Positions 30,661-39,405 of a stretch of DNA of 64,000 nt are shown one piece after another. The position numbers and the translations under genes were made by a program. Where the stretch lies: positions 868,001 through 932,000 of the forward strand of contig NZ_CP017671.1 of NCBI RefSeq assembly GCF_001874625.1, read 5' to 3'. Under the pieces are notes generated by a model. That model was not told the DNA's origin. It saw only the letters and a program-made list of their open reading frames with translations, and ran no database searches. Source of the DNA: Providencia rettgeri (lineage in GTDB: Bacteria > Pseudomonadota > Gammaproteobacteria > Enterobacterales > Enterobacteriaceae). Within the stretch, counting starts at the first letter, position 1. Each line of letters begins with the position of its first letter.

Positions 30661-31422
30661 ATGAGCACGGTGATAACCAGACAAATTGTTCTTGATACTG
30701 AAACAACCGGTATGAATAAACTCGGTGTTCATTATGAAGGGCACAATATAATTGAGATTGGTGCAGTTGAAGTGATTAACCGCCGACTCACAGGGCGTAA
30801 TTTTCATGTGTACATTAAACCCGATCGCTTAGTGGACCCTGAAGCATTTGAAGTGCATGGGATCAGCGATGAGTTTTTGCAAGATAAGCCCGTTTTTGCA
30901 GATATTGCGGATGAATTTATTGAATTTATTCGTGGCGCTGAATTAGTCATTCATAATGCCCCCTTCGATATCGGGTTTATGGATCATGAATTTCGTAAGC
31001 TCAATAAAGGTATTCCACCAACGGCTGACTTTTGTACGATCACGGACAGCTTGGTTTTAGCTCGTCGCCTTTTCCCCGGAAAGAGAAACAACTTAGATGC
31101 ATTGTGCGATCGTTATCTAATTGATAACACTAAGCGTACTTTACACGGGGCATTGCTCGATGCGGAGATTTTATCTGACGTCTATTTAGCAATGACGGGT
31201 GGGCAAACATCGTTGTCATTTTCGATGGAGTCTGAGTCCGCCGATAATGAGCAAACCAATGAAATACAAAGAATTGAACGACCGACAACAGGCTTGAAAG
31301 TACTCTATGCTTCCGATGAAGAGATCATTGCCCACGAAGCGCGATTAGACATTGTCGATAAGAAAGGGGGAAAACCTTGTCTTTGGCGGCAGTCTTCTGA
31401 TGAGGCTGAAAATTTACATTGA
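30661..31422 (+). CDS. dnaQ: DNA polymerase III epsilon subunit (proofreading exonuclease)
   Basis: DnaQ, 253 residues (243 in E. coli), the 3'-5' exonuclease of the replicative polymerase. Exo I DTETTG with Asp12 and Glu14, Exo II VIHNAPFDIGF, and Exo III HGALLDAEIL with His162 and Asp167 are intact. The C-terminal polymerase-binding segment EARLDIVDKKGGKPCLWR is present. The start MSTVITRQ matches E. coli; there is no strong ribosome site. tRNA-Asp follows, as aspV does in E. coli. Confidence 0.97.
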   Translation: MSTVITRQIVLDTETTGMNKLGVHYEGHNIIEIGAVEVINRRLTGRNFHVYIKPDRLVDPEAFEVHGISDEFLQDKPVFADIADEFIEFIRGAELVIHNAPFDIGFMDHEFRKLNKGIPPTADFCTITDSLVLARRLFPGKRNNLDALCDRYLIDNTKRTLHGALLDAEILSDVYLAMTGGQTSLSFSMESESADNEQTNEIQRIERPTTGLKVLYASDEEIIAHEARLDIVDKKGGKPCLWRQSSDEAENLH

Positions 31423-31518
31423 TATATAGAATGTATTGGTACAAATGATGGCATGCAAATTAAGTGTGCTATTTAAGGCTAAAAACTGCTCAACTGCGCG
31501 ATTTCCCAAGAAAAAGTA

Positions 31519-31547
31519 TTGACGGGGCTGCAAAGTATTCGTAATAT
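31519..31547 (+). promoter_or_regulatory. Promoter of tRNA-Asp
   Basis: TTGACG, 17-base spacer, TAATAT, ending 27 bases before the mature tRNA. A GTTCCC/GGGAAC hairpin (31555-31570) lies in the short leader. Confidence 0.75.
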
Positions 31548-31574
31548 GCTTGGCGTTCCCAGAAGGGAACATCC

Positions 31575-31651
31575 GGAGCGGTAGTTCAGTTGGTTAGAAT
31601 ACCTGCCTGTCACGCAGGGGGTCGCGGGTTCGAGTCCCGTCCGTTCCGCCA
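31575..31651 (+). tRNA. tRNA-Asp (anticodon GTC)
   Basis: A 77-base tRNA beginning GGAGCGG and ending CCGTTCCGCCA with encoded CCA. The anticodon loop CTGTCAC gives GTC; the T-arm is GGGTTCGAGTCCC. It matches E. coli tRNA-Asp almost base for base. Located downstream of dnaQ as aspV is in E. coli. Confidence 0.99.
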
Positions 31652-31657
31652 AATATT

Positions 31658-31691
31658 AAAGCCCTGAGTTTTTAACTCGGGGCTTTTTTTT
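31658..31691 (+). terminator. Terminator of tRNA-Asp
   Basis: AAAGCCCTGAGTT pairs with AACTCGGGGCTTT (one G-U pair) around three T, followed by a T run. Confidence 0.92.
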
Positions 31692-32666
31692 GTCTCATCA
31701 TCTCATCTTGTCAAAATAGTTTTATTTCATTATCAGTTGCTTAACCATCTGTATATTAGACTAAAAAAGTTTAATTTTAGACCTTTGTTCAATCGGATGG
31801 AGAGCTGTCACTATCAACTGCGCTGTATCATTGAAAGGCTAAATGACTAAGTAGATAACAATCAGTTTATTAATAAGAGCTGTTTTTTAGCAAATGGTTA
31901 CCTATTTTGTGGTAGGTTAATCAATTTTTTACTGAAACTATTTTATTTGGTTATTAATTTAATGGGCTAAACTAGGTCGATTTTTACGCTGTATTTGACG
32001 AATTGAGGGTGTGTACTTTTTATATCATTGATGAATTGTTTCGGTTACGATTGTTATTCTAGTTATTATTTTATTTTTTTAATTCTTCAAAAGAGCAAAA
32101 TTAATTGAATACATTTTTGATTTACATCAATAAATATATCGTACTCGATCTTAACGCTAAATAATGATCTCTTCGTAGAGATTAATCCTTAATACTCATA
32201 TTATGTGTTATTGTAATAATCTATTTATACATTACATGCCAAATTGTAACAAAATGAAAAATAGTATTAATTTAAATGTCTATTAAATATATTATGTTTT
32301 AATTAAAATAATTTTCGTAACTTATTTTACCAATATAAAAAACAATATTTTCACATCAAAAAATAATTTACTTATCACATAGTTACTTATCATTTTTCTA
32401 CTCTGACTACGTGTTTTATCTAGTGATAAAACTGAAATGTAGTTCATAAAAAACACCTAAATAGAGTTAATCTATTGATTTTCTAGCATTGATAGGTTTA
32501 AACATTTTTACACGTTTTTTAATCAATTTATATTATTAAGCATAAATTAATAGTCAGAAAATTATTATCAAATAATTTATTCTATTAAATATAAATATAT
32601 TAATGATTATCATTTATTGAATGATTTTACTTGAATTTTGTCATCGGGAAAATTTTGGAAATGCTT
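31692..32666. other. Long AT-rich non-coding region before the pilus regulator
   Basis: About 975 bases with very low GC and no credible gene on either strand. It contains a perfect FNR-type palindrome (32117-32130) followed by a small ATCTCT/AGAGAT hairpin (about 32167-32182). Such AT-rich leaders upstream of fimbrial regulators are typical H-NS silencing targets (inference). No integrase or repeat of the tRNA 3' end is present. Confidence 0.5.
32117..32130. promoter_or_regulatory. Perfect FNR-type palindrome
   Basis: TTGATTTACATCAA matches the FNR consensus TTGAT-N4-ATCAA at every fixed base. If used in class II geometry towards the right, transcription would start near 32165 with a TAAATA-like -10. 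The nearest gene that way is the XRE regulator, 537 bases on. Confidence 0.55.
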
Positions 32667-32948
32667 ATGGAAGTAAATAACTTAAGTTATTATGCGGGGG
32701 TTTTTTTACGAAAGTCCAGAAAAGAAAAAAATCTAACGGGAAAGCAACTAGCAAAGTTAATGCATGTCAGCCAGCAACAAATTTCACGCTATGAAACTGG
32801 AAAAACATCTTTGACCATAGATCAACTAAGTCAACTTTTGAATATACTCGATAAAAATTGGGTTGAACTAATAATGTTTGTTCAAAATGAACATGACTTT
32901 GATATAAAAATGGCTAAGGAAGAATCTAATAAAAAAATTACTTGTTAA
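32667..32948 (+). CDS. XRE/MrpJ-type helix-turn-helix fimbrial regulator
   Basis: A 93-residue regulator consisting almost wholly of one Cro/CI-type helix-turn-helix (about 10-70: AGVFLRKSRKEKNLTGKQLA, MHVSQQQISRYETGKTSLTIDQL). Proteins of this shape are common at fimbrial operons of Proteus and Providencia (MrpJ family), where they shift cells between adhesion and motility. The start MEVNN is chosen because GGAAA lies 7 bases upstream; ATGs up to 12 codons earlier are possible. It is 169 bases upstream of the major pilin gene, in the place where E. coli has the LuxR-type ecpR, to which it is unrelated. Confidence 0.8.
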   Translation: MEVNNLSYYAGVFLRKSRKEKNLTGKQLAKLMHVSQQQISRYETGKTSLTIDQLSQLLNILDKNWVELIMFVQNEHDFDIKMAKEESNKKITC

Positions 32949-32960
32949 GTAATTACTTAA
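32945..32960. promoter_or_regulatory. 16-base perfect palindrome at the end of the regulator gene
   Basis: TTAAGTAATTACTTAA is fully self-complementary and overlaps the stop codon. It could be an operator for the dimeric XRE protein acting on the pilin promoter, but this is inference from shape and place only. Confidence 0.3.
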
Positions 32961-33034
32961 TGGATAATTTTTTAAATAAAAAATAATAATAAAAATATTT
33001 TTTAATTACATTTTTAGTGGTCAAGATTATATTT

Positions 33035-33066
33035 TATAAAAAACACAACTAAAAGTGTTTTTTATA
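33035..33066 (+). terminator. 12-base-pair hairpin upstream of the major pilin gene
   Basis: TATAAAAAACAC pairs perfectly with GTGTTTTTTATA around eight bases. The right arm contains six T, so it can act as an intrinsic terminator for the regulator gene or as an attenuator. It ends 51 bases before the ecpA ATG. Confidence 0.6.
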
Positions 33067-33117
33067 CTATGTAATTTTTATTTGGTATGTATTTAATTTT
33101 AATTAGAGAGAATAACA

Positions 33118-33723
33118 ATGTTTAATAAAAGAATATCGTCTGTACTATTATCTGGGATTATTGCTGCTTCTTTTGCTACTGTTGCGAATGCGGATACGCG
33201 CACTGCACAAGCGACCGCAACATGGCAAGCAACCGCAATTAAAGATACAACAAGTATGTTAGTTGTTACTCCGTTAAAAAGCCTGACATTTAATTATGCC
33301 GAAGGCCAACAAAGTTTTAATCAGCAAAATGGGGCATTTGATGTTGCTATTCAAGGGCAGTCAGGTGCTACAGATTTTAAATTAACTTCAAAAGTGATTG
33401 CTAATACATTATCAAGAACTACTGATAACTCCACATTAAAAGTGGGTGTTAAATGGAATGGAACTGACTTAGATACGGCAACGGAGACAACTTTAATTGA
33501 TGTTGCTGGTGGTTTAACGTCTGGTTTAGATAATTTAGCTGCTGATGGTGTTTATAATGGTTCTGACCGCGCAACAGACCGTGGCGAATTTACGTTCGTT
33601 ATTGCAAGTGCAGAATCTGCAGGTGCGGCAGCTGAATTTAAAGATCTTGCTGATGGCGTTTGGGATGGTGATGTAAGAGTTCAATTTACTGCAAATTGGG
33701 AAGGAACTTTTGTTACACCATAA
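33118..33723 (+). CDS. ecpA: Common-pilus major pilin EcpA homologue
   Basis: Major subunit of an ECP/Mat-type (alternate chaperone-usher) pilus, 201 residues. Residues 1-25 are a signal peptide (cleavage ANA/D). The mature protein aligns along its length with E. coli EcpA (MatB): TAQATATWQATAIKDTTSMLVVTPLKSL, FNYAEGQQSFNQQNGAFDVAI, KLTSKVIANTL, FTFVIASAES and the C-terminal GVWDGDVRVQFTANWEGTF. No cysteines, as expected. It is flanked on both sides by hairpins, which probably sets it apart as a separate abundant transcript. Confidence 0.92.
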   Translation: MFNKRISSVLLSGIIAASFATVANADTRTAQATATWQATAIKDTTSMLVVTPLKSLTFNYAEGQQSFNQQNGAFDVAIQGQSGATDFKLTSKVIANTLSRTTDNSTLKVGVKWNGTDLDTATETTLIDVAGGLTSGLDNLAADGVYNGSDRATDRGEFTFVIASAESAGAAAEFKDLADGVWDGDVRVQFTANWEGTFVTP

Positions 33724-33758
33724 GTTATTTCACTAATTAAATAACAAATCCTTTATTA

Positions 33759-33800
33759 CGATAAAGATAATATAAGGAAATAGTATCTTTATCGTCTTTT
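33759..33800 (+). terminator. Hairpin with T tail between ecpA and ecpB
   Basis: CGATAAAGATA pairs perfectly (11 pairs) with TATCTTTATCG and is followed by TCTTTTATTT. It sits 36 bases after the pilin stop and 15 before ecpB, so partial termination here would reduce expression of the assembly genes relative to pilin. Confidence 0.75.
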
Positions 33801-33814
33801 ATTTGAGTTTTATT

Positions 33815-34498
33815 ATGAAAAAAACAATTCTTGCGCTCATTTTATTATCAATTATTCCACTGAAAAATAGTTTGGCTGTTAATGTTGGGAATATAACAGA
33901 AATTATTTCTTCTGAAGAAAACACCTTGTCAAAGGAAATTGAAAATACGGTCGATGCAGCAAGGTTGGTAAATTTAAGCATTGAAAAAATAGATTCTCCT
34001 TTAGAGAATGGAAAAGTTATTCCCGTTAATGACCCTAATGAGATATTGTCAACACCAGCGAATATTATTCTTCCGGGCAAAGCAAGAGACATATTTAAAA
34101 TTATTTATAATGGTCCTAAAGATGATCAAGAACGTTACTACCGATTAAATTGGAAAGATGACCCAATAAGTGAAAGCGGAATAACGAAAAGTTCAAAATC
34201 AGCCTCTGCAACAACATCAGCGACGATAAGCACGATACTTGTTGTCGCTCCTAGGGTGGAAAACTTTCGATATCAATATGAAAAATACCAAGTTGCTAAT
34301 TTAGGAAATACTTCTTTCCGTGTTGTTGCATCAGGCCCTTGCTTAACAGAAAAAATAACTTTTGGAATTGAAGGTATATGTCGAGAGCGTTATTACTTGA
34401 TGCCAAACTTGGCAGTGAAACTTCAATTAGTCAATGTAAATAATAAAAAAACAAGTATTGGTATTTGGCACAAAGGGAATTTCATTGTTGTCAAATAG
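33815..34498 (+). CDS. ecpB: Pilus periplasmic chaperone EcpB homologue
   Basis: A 227-residue periplasmic chaperone. Signal peptide about 1-20 (KKTILALILLSIIPLKNSLA). It follows E. coli EcpB: VNVGNITEIISSEENTLSKEI, ARLVNLSIEKIDSPLENGKVI, TPANIILPGKARDIFKI, DDQERYYRLNW, STILVVAPRVENFRYQY and RERYYLMPNLAVKLQ. It would hold pilin subunits for donor-strand exchange at the usher. Start MKKTI is used; weak ribosome site, so an earlier TTG start four codons upstream cannot be excluded. The gene is 18 bases before ecpC. Confidence 0.9.
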   Translation: MKKTILALILLSIIPLKNSLAVNVGNITEIISSEENTLSKEIENTVDAARLVNLSIEKIDSPLENGKVIPVNDPNEILSTPANIILPGKARDIFKIIYNGPKDDQERYYRLNWKDDPISESGITKSSKSASATTSATISTILVVAPRVENFRYQYEKYQVANLGNTSFRVVASGPCLTEKITFGIEGICRERYYLMPNLAVKLQLVNVNNKKTSIGIWHKGNFIVVK

Positions 34499-34516
34499 CA
34501 GGGTTAGGGCTTAATT

Positions 34517-37015
34517 ATGCATAAAAGTATTATTACGTTATCAATAATAAGCTTTATTTTTTCAAATGCTATTTATGCTAGGGACATAAAGCGTATTAAA
34601 GTTGGAGGGTATATTATTCCTCCTGCTTTTGTTATTGCGTTGGAAGAAGGTATGTCTGTCCCAGTATTTTTACGTCTAAATAGCGATATAGAGAAGAATC
34701 AAAGTGAAGATAAGATAGCAGATGCTATTATAGTTGTAGAACAAGGAAAGATTAAGCTTGCGAACATTCATTTAGTTGATGCTAGTAAAGGACCAAAATT
34801 AAACCAATTATTAATTGAAAAATTAGAAAGTAAGAAAGAGTCATTCTTCAATGAGACAAATAATATTGAAGTTGATAAGAATGCATGGTTACAACTCGAT
34901 GTATCCTCATTTAACTTATCTTTAGATGTGGATAGTGATGCATTTGCTCCTCAGGAAAAAATACGCCAATTTTCTCTTGGAGATTCGTCTGTTGATGCTT
35001 TTTCTACCGTTGTTAATTATGACTTAGGTGTTTTTCAGAGTCAGGTAAAAAAAGGTAAAAATTCGTCTAGTAGTTATTTTAATTTAGATACCCTATTTGC
35101 GATCGCAGAGCATCATATCAATATTAATGCTTCGGCGTACAGTATTGGAAAGTCAAACTCTAATACTGAGCTCTATCGAGCAATGTATGAGCGTGATTTT
35201 AATGGGTTACGCTTCGCTCTTGGGTTAATGAGTACATGGAACTTACAGTCTATCGCTAGTTTAACAACGTTAAATAGCAGCAAAATTTATGCGGTTTCAG
35301 TTGGTAATAATGCTTCGAGTGTCGTGGTCAATTCTAAATATTCGTTAACCCCTATTTACGTCTTTTTGAATAGCCCTGGTGAAGTACGTATATATCGCGA
35401 TGGAAAATTATTAAACATTCAAAATTTCCCAATGGGAAGCTTTGAAGTAGACACCAGTATTCTACCATTTGGTATCTATGACGTTACTATTGAAACGGTT
35501 GTGGATGGCAAGATTGTGACAACTCAACATCAAACTATTAATAAATCTTTTGGGGGAAGAAGTGTCAATTTTGACAAACTCAACTGGGAGATTTACGGGG
35601 GATATGTTGATTTTGATAAGAAGCGTTATGTGAGAGGGAAGTACACTCAACGTGAGCCGCTCAAGCAAAGTTATTTATTCGGGGTTTCTGCAGCAAAAAG
35701 TTTCCCTGTCTTATCTGGGGTTAACATTCAGATGTCTAATTACGGCTATGATGATTTTTTGATTAATGAAAGTAGCATTAACCTTTCTTTAAATCAGTAT
35801 ATCTCATTGTCTTGGCAGGGGATGTTTGAGAATCATGGTAGTCATCGAAATATTGCTACCCTATCGTCAAGTATTCCTGATGGTTACGGTTCTATTTGGG
35901 CATCAAAAGAAAAAGCGGTAGTAAAAGGCGAATTACCTATCTATGACTCAAATAGTTACTCTTACGGTGCAACATTAAATATTGATAAAGTCTTTGAGCG
36001 AGCAGGGTCATTTACCATTAGTCGTACAACAGATAAACGTATTGGCGGTGATTCTATCAACTATGAGTATGCAAATACGCTATTTTCAGGCCGCTATGGT
36101 ACGGTTGGTTTAAGAACAGGCGTACAGCGTTACCACTATGATGACCAAAAAAGTATGAATGAAAAATTTATTAGCCTTGATTTTTCATTACCTTTATCAA
36201 CATGGTTAAGCACTGGGCTTTCATCAAGTAATGGCAACATGAAAGCAAATATTTATGCTAATAAAAATTTTGAAAATTCGGCAATTACGAATATAGGCGG
36301 CTCAGTTTCTAAGTTGGTTAGAGATAAAAATAATGGGGAGTCTGATTTCTCAACCATGGGTTACGCCTCTTATGAAACTAAATATAACTCGGGCATGGTG
36401 ACTATTAACCGACCTGACAGCGATAGAATAAATGGTAATTTTACCTCAAGAGGTGCTGTTGCATATAGCAATGGAACAGTTATGCCGAGCGGTCAACAAG
36501 GGAAGTCGGGTGTTATTATCCATTCGGATATACATGGCGCGGGGAGTATGACAGCTCGTGTTAATGGGCAAAGTTATCCAATTAGTGGTACGAACACATT
36601 TATCCCATTATCACCTTATTCTGATTATGACATTCAATTAATGAATGACGCTAAGTCTAAAGATAGTTTTGATATTGTCTCTGGACGAAATAAATCTGTC
36701 ACTTTATACCCTGGAAATATCGCTTTTTATAAACCAGAGGTCAGGCAATTAGTCACGGTATTTGGTCGCCTTAAATCCCCTGATGGTGAGTTTATAAAAT
36801 ATGCATCAATCCGCAATCATATTGGCCGAACAAAAACGGATCATAATGGCGAATTTTCGATGGATGTCGATATTCGTTACCCCGTTATTTCTCTTTTACA
36901 AGAAGATGAGCAAACGATTTGTGAAGCTGATTTGAATTTAGAGGGAGCCAGAGGGGCGTTATGGTTAGGTGATGTAACCTGTGATCCACAGAAAACCGTC
37001 GCATTAAGACAATGA
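34517..37015 (+). CDS. ecpC: Pilus outer-membrane usher EcpC homologue
   Basis: An 832-residue usher of the alternate chaperone-usher class (841 in E. coli). Signal peptide about 1-21. N-terminal domain: VGGYIIPPAFVIALEEGMSVPVFLRL. The central barrel shows NLQSIASLTTLNSSKIYAVSVGNNASS, GEVRIYRDGKLLNIQNFPMGSFEVDTSILPFGIYDV (plug), and repeated amphipathic strands. C-terminal Ig-like parts include YPISGTNTFIPLSPYSDYDIQL and SVTLYPGN, and NHIGRTKTDHNGEFSMDVD. All match EcpC closely. Seven bases separate it from ecpD. Confidence 0.93.
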   Translation: MHKSIITLSIISFIFSNAIYARDIKRIKVGGYIIPPAFVIALEEGMSVPVFLRLNSDIEKNQSEDKIADAIIVVEQGKIKLANIHLVDASKGPKLNQLLIEKLESKKESFFNETNNIEVDKNAWLQLDVSSFNLSLDVDSDAFAPQEKIRQFSLGDSSVDAFSTVVNYDLGVFQSQVKKGKNSSSSYFNLDTLFAIAEHHININASAYSIGKSNSNTELYRAMYERDFNGLRFALGLMSTWNLQSIASLTTLNSSKIYAVSVGNNASSVVVNSKYSLTPIYVFLNSPGEVRIYRDGKLLNIQNFPMGSFEVDTSILPFGIYDVTIETVVDGKIVTTQHQTINKSFGGRSVNFDKLNWEIYGGYVDFDKKRYVRGKYTQREPLKQSYLFGVSAAKSFPVLSGVNIQMSNYGYDDFLINESSINLSLNQYISLSWQGMFENHGSHRNIATLSSSIPDGYGSIWASKEKAVVKGELPIYDSNSYSYGATLNIDKVFERAGSFTISRTTDKRIGGDSINYEYANTLFSGRYGTVGLRTGVQRYHYDDQKSMNEKFISLDFSLPLSTWLSTGLSSSNGNMKANIYANKNFENSAITNIGGSVSKLVRDKNNGESDFSTMGYASYETKYNSGMVTINRPDSDRINGNFTSRGAVAYSNGTVMPSGQQGKSGVIIHSDIHGAGSMTARVNGQSYPISGTNTFIPLSPYSDYDIQLMNDAKSKDSFDIVSGRNKSVTLYPGNIAFYKPEVRQLVTVFGRLKSPDGEFIKYASIRNHIGRTKTDHNGEFSMDVDIRYPVISLLQEDEQTICEADLNLEGARGALWLGDVTCDPQKTVALRQ

Positions 37016-37022
37016 GAATTTT

Positions 37023-38630
37023 ATGATAAATAAAATAATGTATACATTACTTCCGGTGTTAGCATTGCTTAGTGGCTTTTATAGTTCAGCGATAGCCCTT
37101 AGTAATTCCTATGTTTTTATTGAAAATGGGATAGATGATGAATACTTCGTTACTCCCAGATCATTAGACCCACGATTTACAGGGGCGAATAAGTTTTCCC
37201 GTTATTCAGCAAAATCACAGGAGAGCTTAGGTTATATGGGGTATACCAATACTGCCATTAGAGCAAACCAAAATGTAGATATTTGGTTTGAAAATTCCCC
37301 CATCGACAGCCCGTTTATTGGTAACCGCTGTATGCGTAATTACTGTCATCGTGATAGCGGTTATTGGCCAGCTCAATATATTGGAAAAAACGGTGCATAT
37401 AAGATAGTGCAATCTGACATCTTAGGTGAAGGCATTTATGCTCGAGGTATATTTAGTGAGTCGACTTACCAATATTTTCAGAAACTCCCTGTTGGTACGG
37501 TTGAGACATATAGTTATCGTGCCTGTATGACAAATATTGATTATGACCCTTCTAAGGGTGAGACTTGCCAAGGAGTTGGTGGAAATATTATTGCTTCTCA
37601 TGAATTTACGATGACGAAGGCAGGGCATATAAAGTTGAGCTCAACAGGTGCGATGCAAGAGGTTTATATTGATAGCAATGGTAATCCAAGTTTGGGGCCA
37701 GGGGCTCAATTTTGCCGGATTGGCATTGTTGCTAATGTGAATGGCTTGATATGCCAAGTTGTTAAGCATGAGACATCAGGGGATATTTTTGCAAATATCT
37801 TATTGAGTTTAAAAGTTAACTCAACGTTAATTCCATTTCCGCCAGCGAGCGCATCAATAAAAATAGGTCCTGATGACGGGTCAAATATTTGGCAGAATTA
37901 TAATTTTACTTACGCAGCAAACACTTATTTCAAAACTTCGAATGATTCCGTATCTATCTTTTTTTCTAATACGTTTTTTAAGCAGTTAATTACGAACAAC
38001 GTCGATTTTACTAATAGCCAGGATTTCTTTACTTTTTCATTTACTAACCCAGCTGCAGCGCCACAATCGGGATATTATGAATTTACCCCCTCAAATCAGT
38101 TAGTGATTAAGCCTCGTGACTATAGTATCAGTATTGTTCCTTCTGATTTTATTCCAAATCCGTCAAAAACAGGTAAAGTTGGAGCCAATGAACCTGCAAT
38201 TGAGTTTAATTATATTGTAACAACAAGTGGTCCAAGGCAGGCCGACTCAATTACCGCTAGAGTAGAGGGGCCTACGGTTAATGTGAGTGGGCAAGCTTAC
38301 TGCTTATTTAGTTCGGATGATGATAAGTTCCATGTCCCTTTTCCAGCTTACCTTTCGTTTAAGAACGCATCGGGAGTTGAGGGGTCTTATCGTTCAAGTT
38401 GCGATGGCACGGAAGTCTCTATGGATAATGCATTATGGACGGAAACTCCATGGGATATTCCCAATCAAGATTTAGGCTCTTTTTATCGTACCAACTTAGA
38501 TTTACGGTTCCCAATGAATGATTCAAACTCTTTGTTTACGTTAGATGGTATTGATTGGCTAGGAACGGTATCGGCAAGTGGAACTGTGGCTGTAAAAGCG
38601 ACTTGGACGGGACCAGATGTACATTTGTAA
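37023..38630 (+). CDS. ecpD: Pilus tip adhesin EcpD homologue
   Basis: A 535-residue exported protein, homologue of EcpD (547 residues), the polymerised tip adhesin of ECP. Signal peptide about 1-25. Shared blocks: VFIENGIDDEYFVTPRSLDPRFTGANK, IWFENSPIDSPFIGNRC, YQYFQKLPVGTVETY, IFFSNTFFKQLI, SGYYEFTPSNQLVIKPRDYSISIV, AYCLFSSDDDKFHVPFPA and TVSASGTVAVKATW. The N-terminal half is the most divergent from E. coli and carries several cysteines, which would suit a changed receptor-binding face (inference). Confidence 0.92.
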   Translation: MINKIMYTLLPVLALLSGFYSSAIALSNSYVFIENGIDDEYFVTPRSLDPRFTGANKFSRYSAKSQESLGYMGYTNTAIRANQNVDIWFENSPIDSPFIGNRCMRNYCHRDSGYWPAQYIGKNGAYKIVQSDILGEGIYARGIFSESTYQYFQKLPVGTVETYSYRACMTNIDYDPSKGETCQGVGGNIIASHEFTMTKAGHIKLSSTGAMQEVYIDSNGNPSLGPGAQFCRIGIVANVNGLICQVVKHETSGDIFANILLSLKVNSTLIPFPPASASIKIGPDDGSNIWQNYNFTYAANTYFKTSNDSVSIFFSNTFFKQLITNNVDFTNSQDFFTFSFTNPAAAPQSGYYEFTPSNQLVIKPRDYSISIVPSDFIPNPSKTGKVGANEPAIEFNYIVTTSGPRQADSITARVEGPTVNVSGQAYCLFSSDDDKFHVPFPAYLSFKNASGVEGSYRSSCDGTEVSMDNALWTETPWDIPNQDLGSFYRTNLDLRFPMNDSNSLFTLDGIDWLGTVSASGTVAVKATWTGPDVHL

Positions 38631-38664
38631 TATTAAGTCGATGCTCCTGTCCGCTAATATAATA

Positions 38665-39354
38665 ATGAAAGTACGTAGAAAACAATTATTCAGTAGCTTG
38701 TTGTTACTATTGCTTTTATTTGGTGGGAAGGCATATGCGCTTTATTTGAGTTCGGATATTTCTTCATTAGAACCTAATAATAGTTTTTTTTCAAAACCGT
38801 ATGTTAATGATACGAAAAAGGTAAATTTATATACTTTTAGTGCTTATCAAATTGATAAACCAAACGAAAAAGAACAAGGAAACGCGATTAAGGATGGGGA
38901 AATTATTTTCACTCCATTGAAAAAAGTCCTACTACCAGGAGAACAGGAATATTTTAAAATTTTTTATCGTGGTCAAGAAGATAATAAAGAACGTTACTAT
39001 AAGATTGTGATTAGTGAAACAGCCCTTGATGTTCAAAGTGATAACAGGCAAAACCGACAATCTTTATTTTATCCAACAGTCAGTTTGGAAACTTACTTTG
39101 TGGTAAGGCCTAAAAATATTGATTTTAAATATGAAATAAATAGTGATAGCGGCGTATTGAAAAATACAGGAAATACTTATTTTCGTGTATTGATTCATCA
39201 AAGCTGTGAGGTTGATGAAAATGAGGTGCCATTAATGCTGTATCTACTACCTCAGCAAGAGTTTCGTGATAGTAGTATGAAAAAGAAAAGCCGTAAGTAT
39301 ATCGTTATTTTTAATAAATATTATTCAATTGGTAACTGCGAAGGGGCTAAGTAG
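38665..39354 (+). CDS. ecpE: Pilus second chaperone EcpE homologue
   Basis: A 229-residue second periplasmic chaperone. The signal peptide (KVRRKQLFSSLLLLLLLFGGKAYA) fits a start at 38665; starts at 38617 (overlapping ecpD by 14 bases, after GGGA) and 38641 are possible and would add 16 or 8 residues. Blocks shared with EcpE: DGEIIFTPLKKVLLPGEQEYFKIFYRG, DNKERYYKIV, ETYFVVRPKNIDFKYE, TGNTYFRVLIHQSCEVDENE and a C-terminal YIVIFNKYYSIGNCEGAK. In E. coli EcpE is thought to serve the adhesin subunit. Last gene of the pilus operon. Confidence 0.88.
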   Translation: MKVRRKQLFSSLLLLLLLFGGKAYALYLSSDISSLEPNNSFFSKPYVNDTKKVNLYTFSAYQIDKPNEKEQGNAIKDGEIIFTPLKKVLLPGEQEYFKIFYRGQEDNKERYYKIVISETALDVQSDNRQNRQSLFYPTVSLETYFVVRPKNIDFKYEINSDSGVLKNTGNTYFRVLIHQSCEVDENEVPLMLYLLPQQEFRDSSMKKKSRKYIVIFNKYYSIGNCEGAK

Positions 39355-39405
39355 AGTAAGAAAGCCACTCATCAAGCGGGCTATTTTTCAGTATGGGCCA
39401 ATGAT

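Noticed and set aside
31575-32666. tRNA-Asp as attachment site of a fimbrial island
   Set aside because: No integrase and no second copy of the tRNA 3' end were found between the tRNA and tktA. The fimbrial block may still be acquired, but not by a visible tRNA-targeting element.
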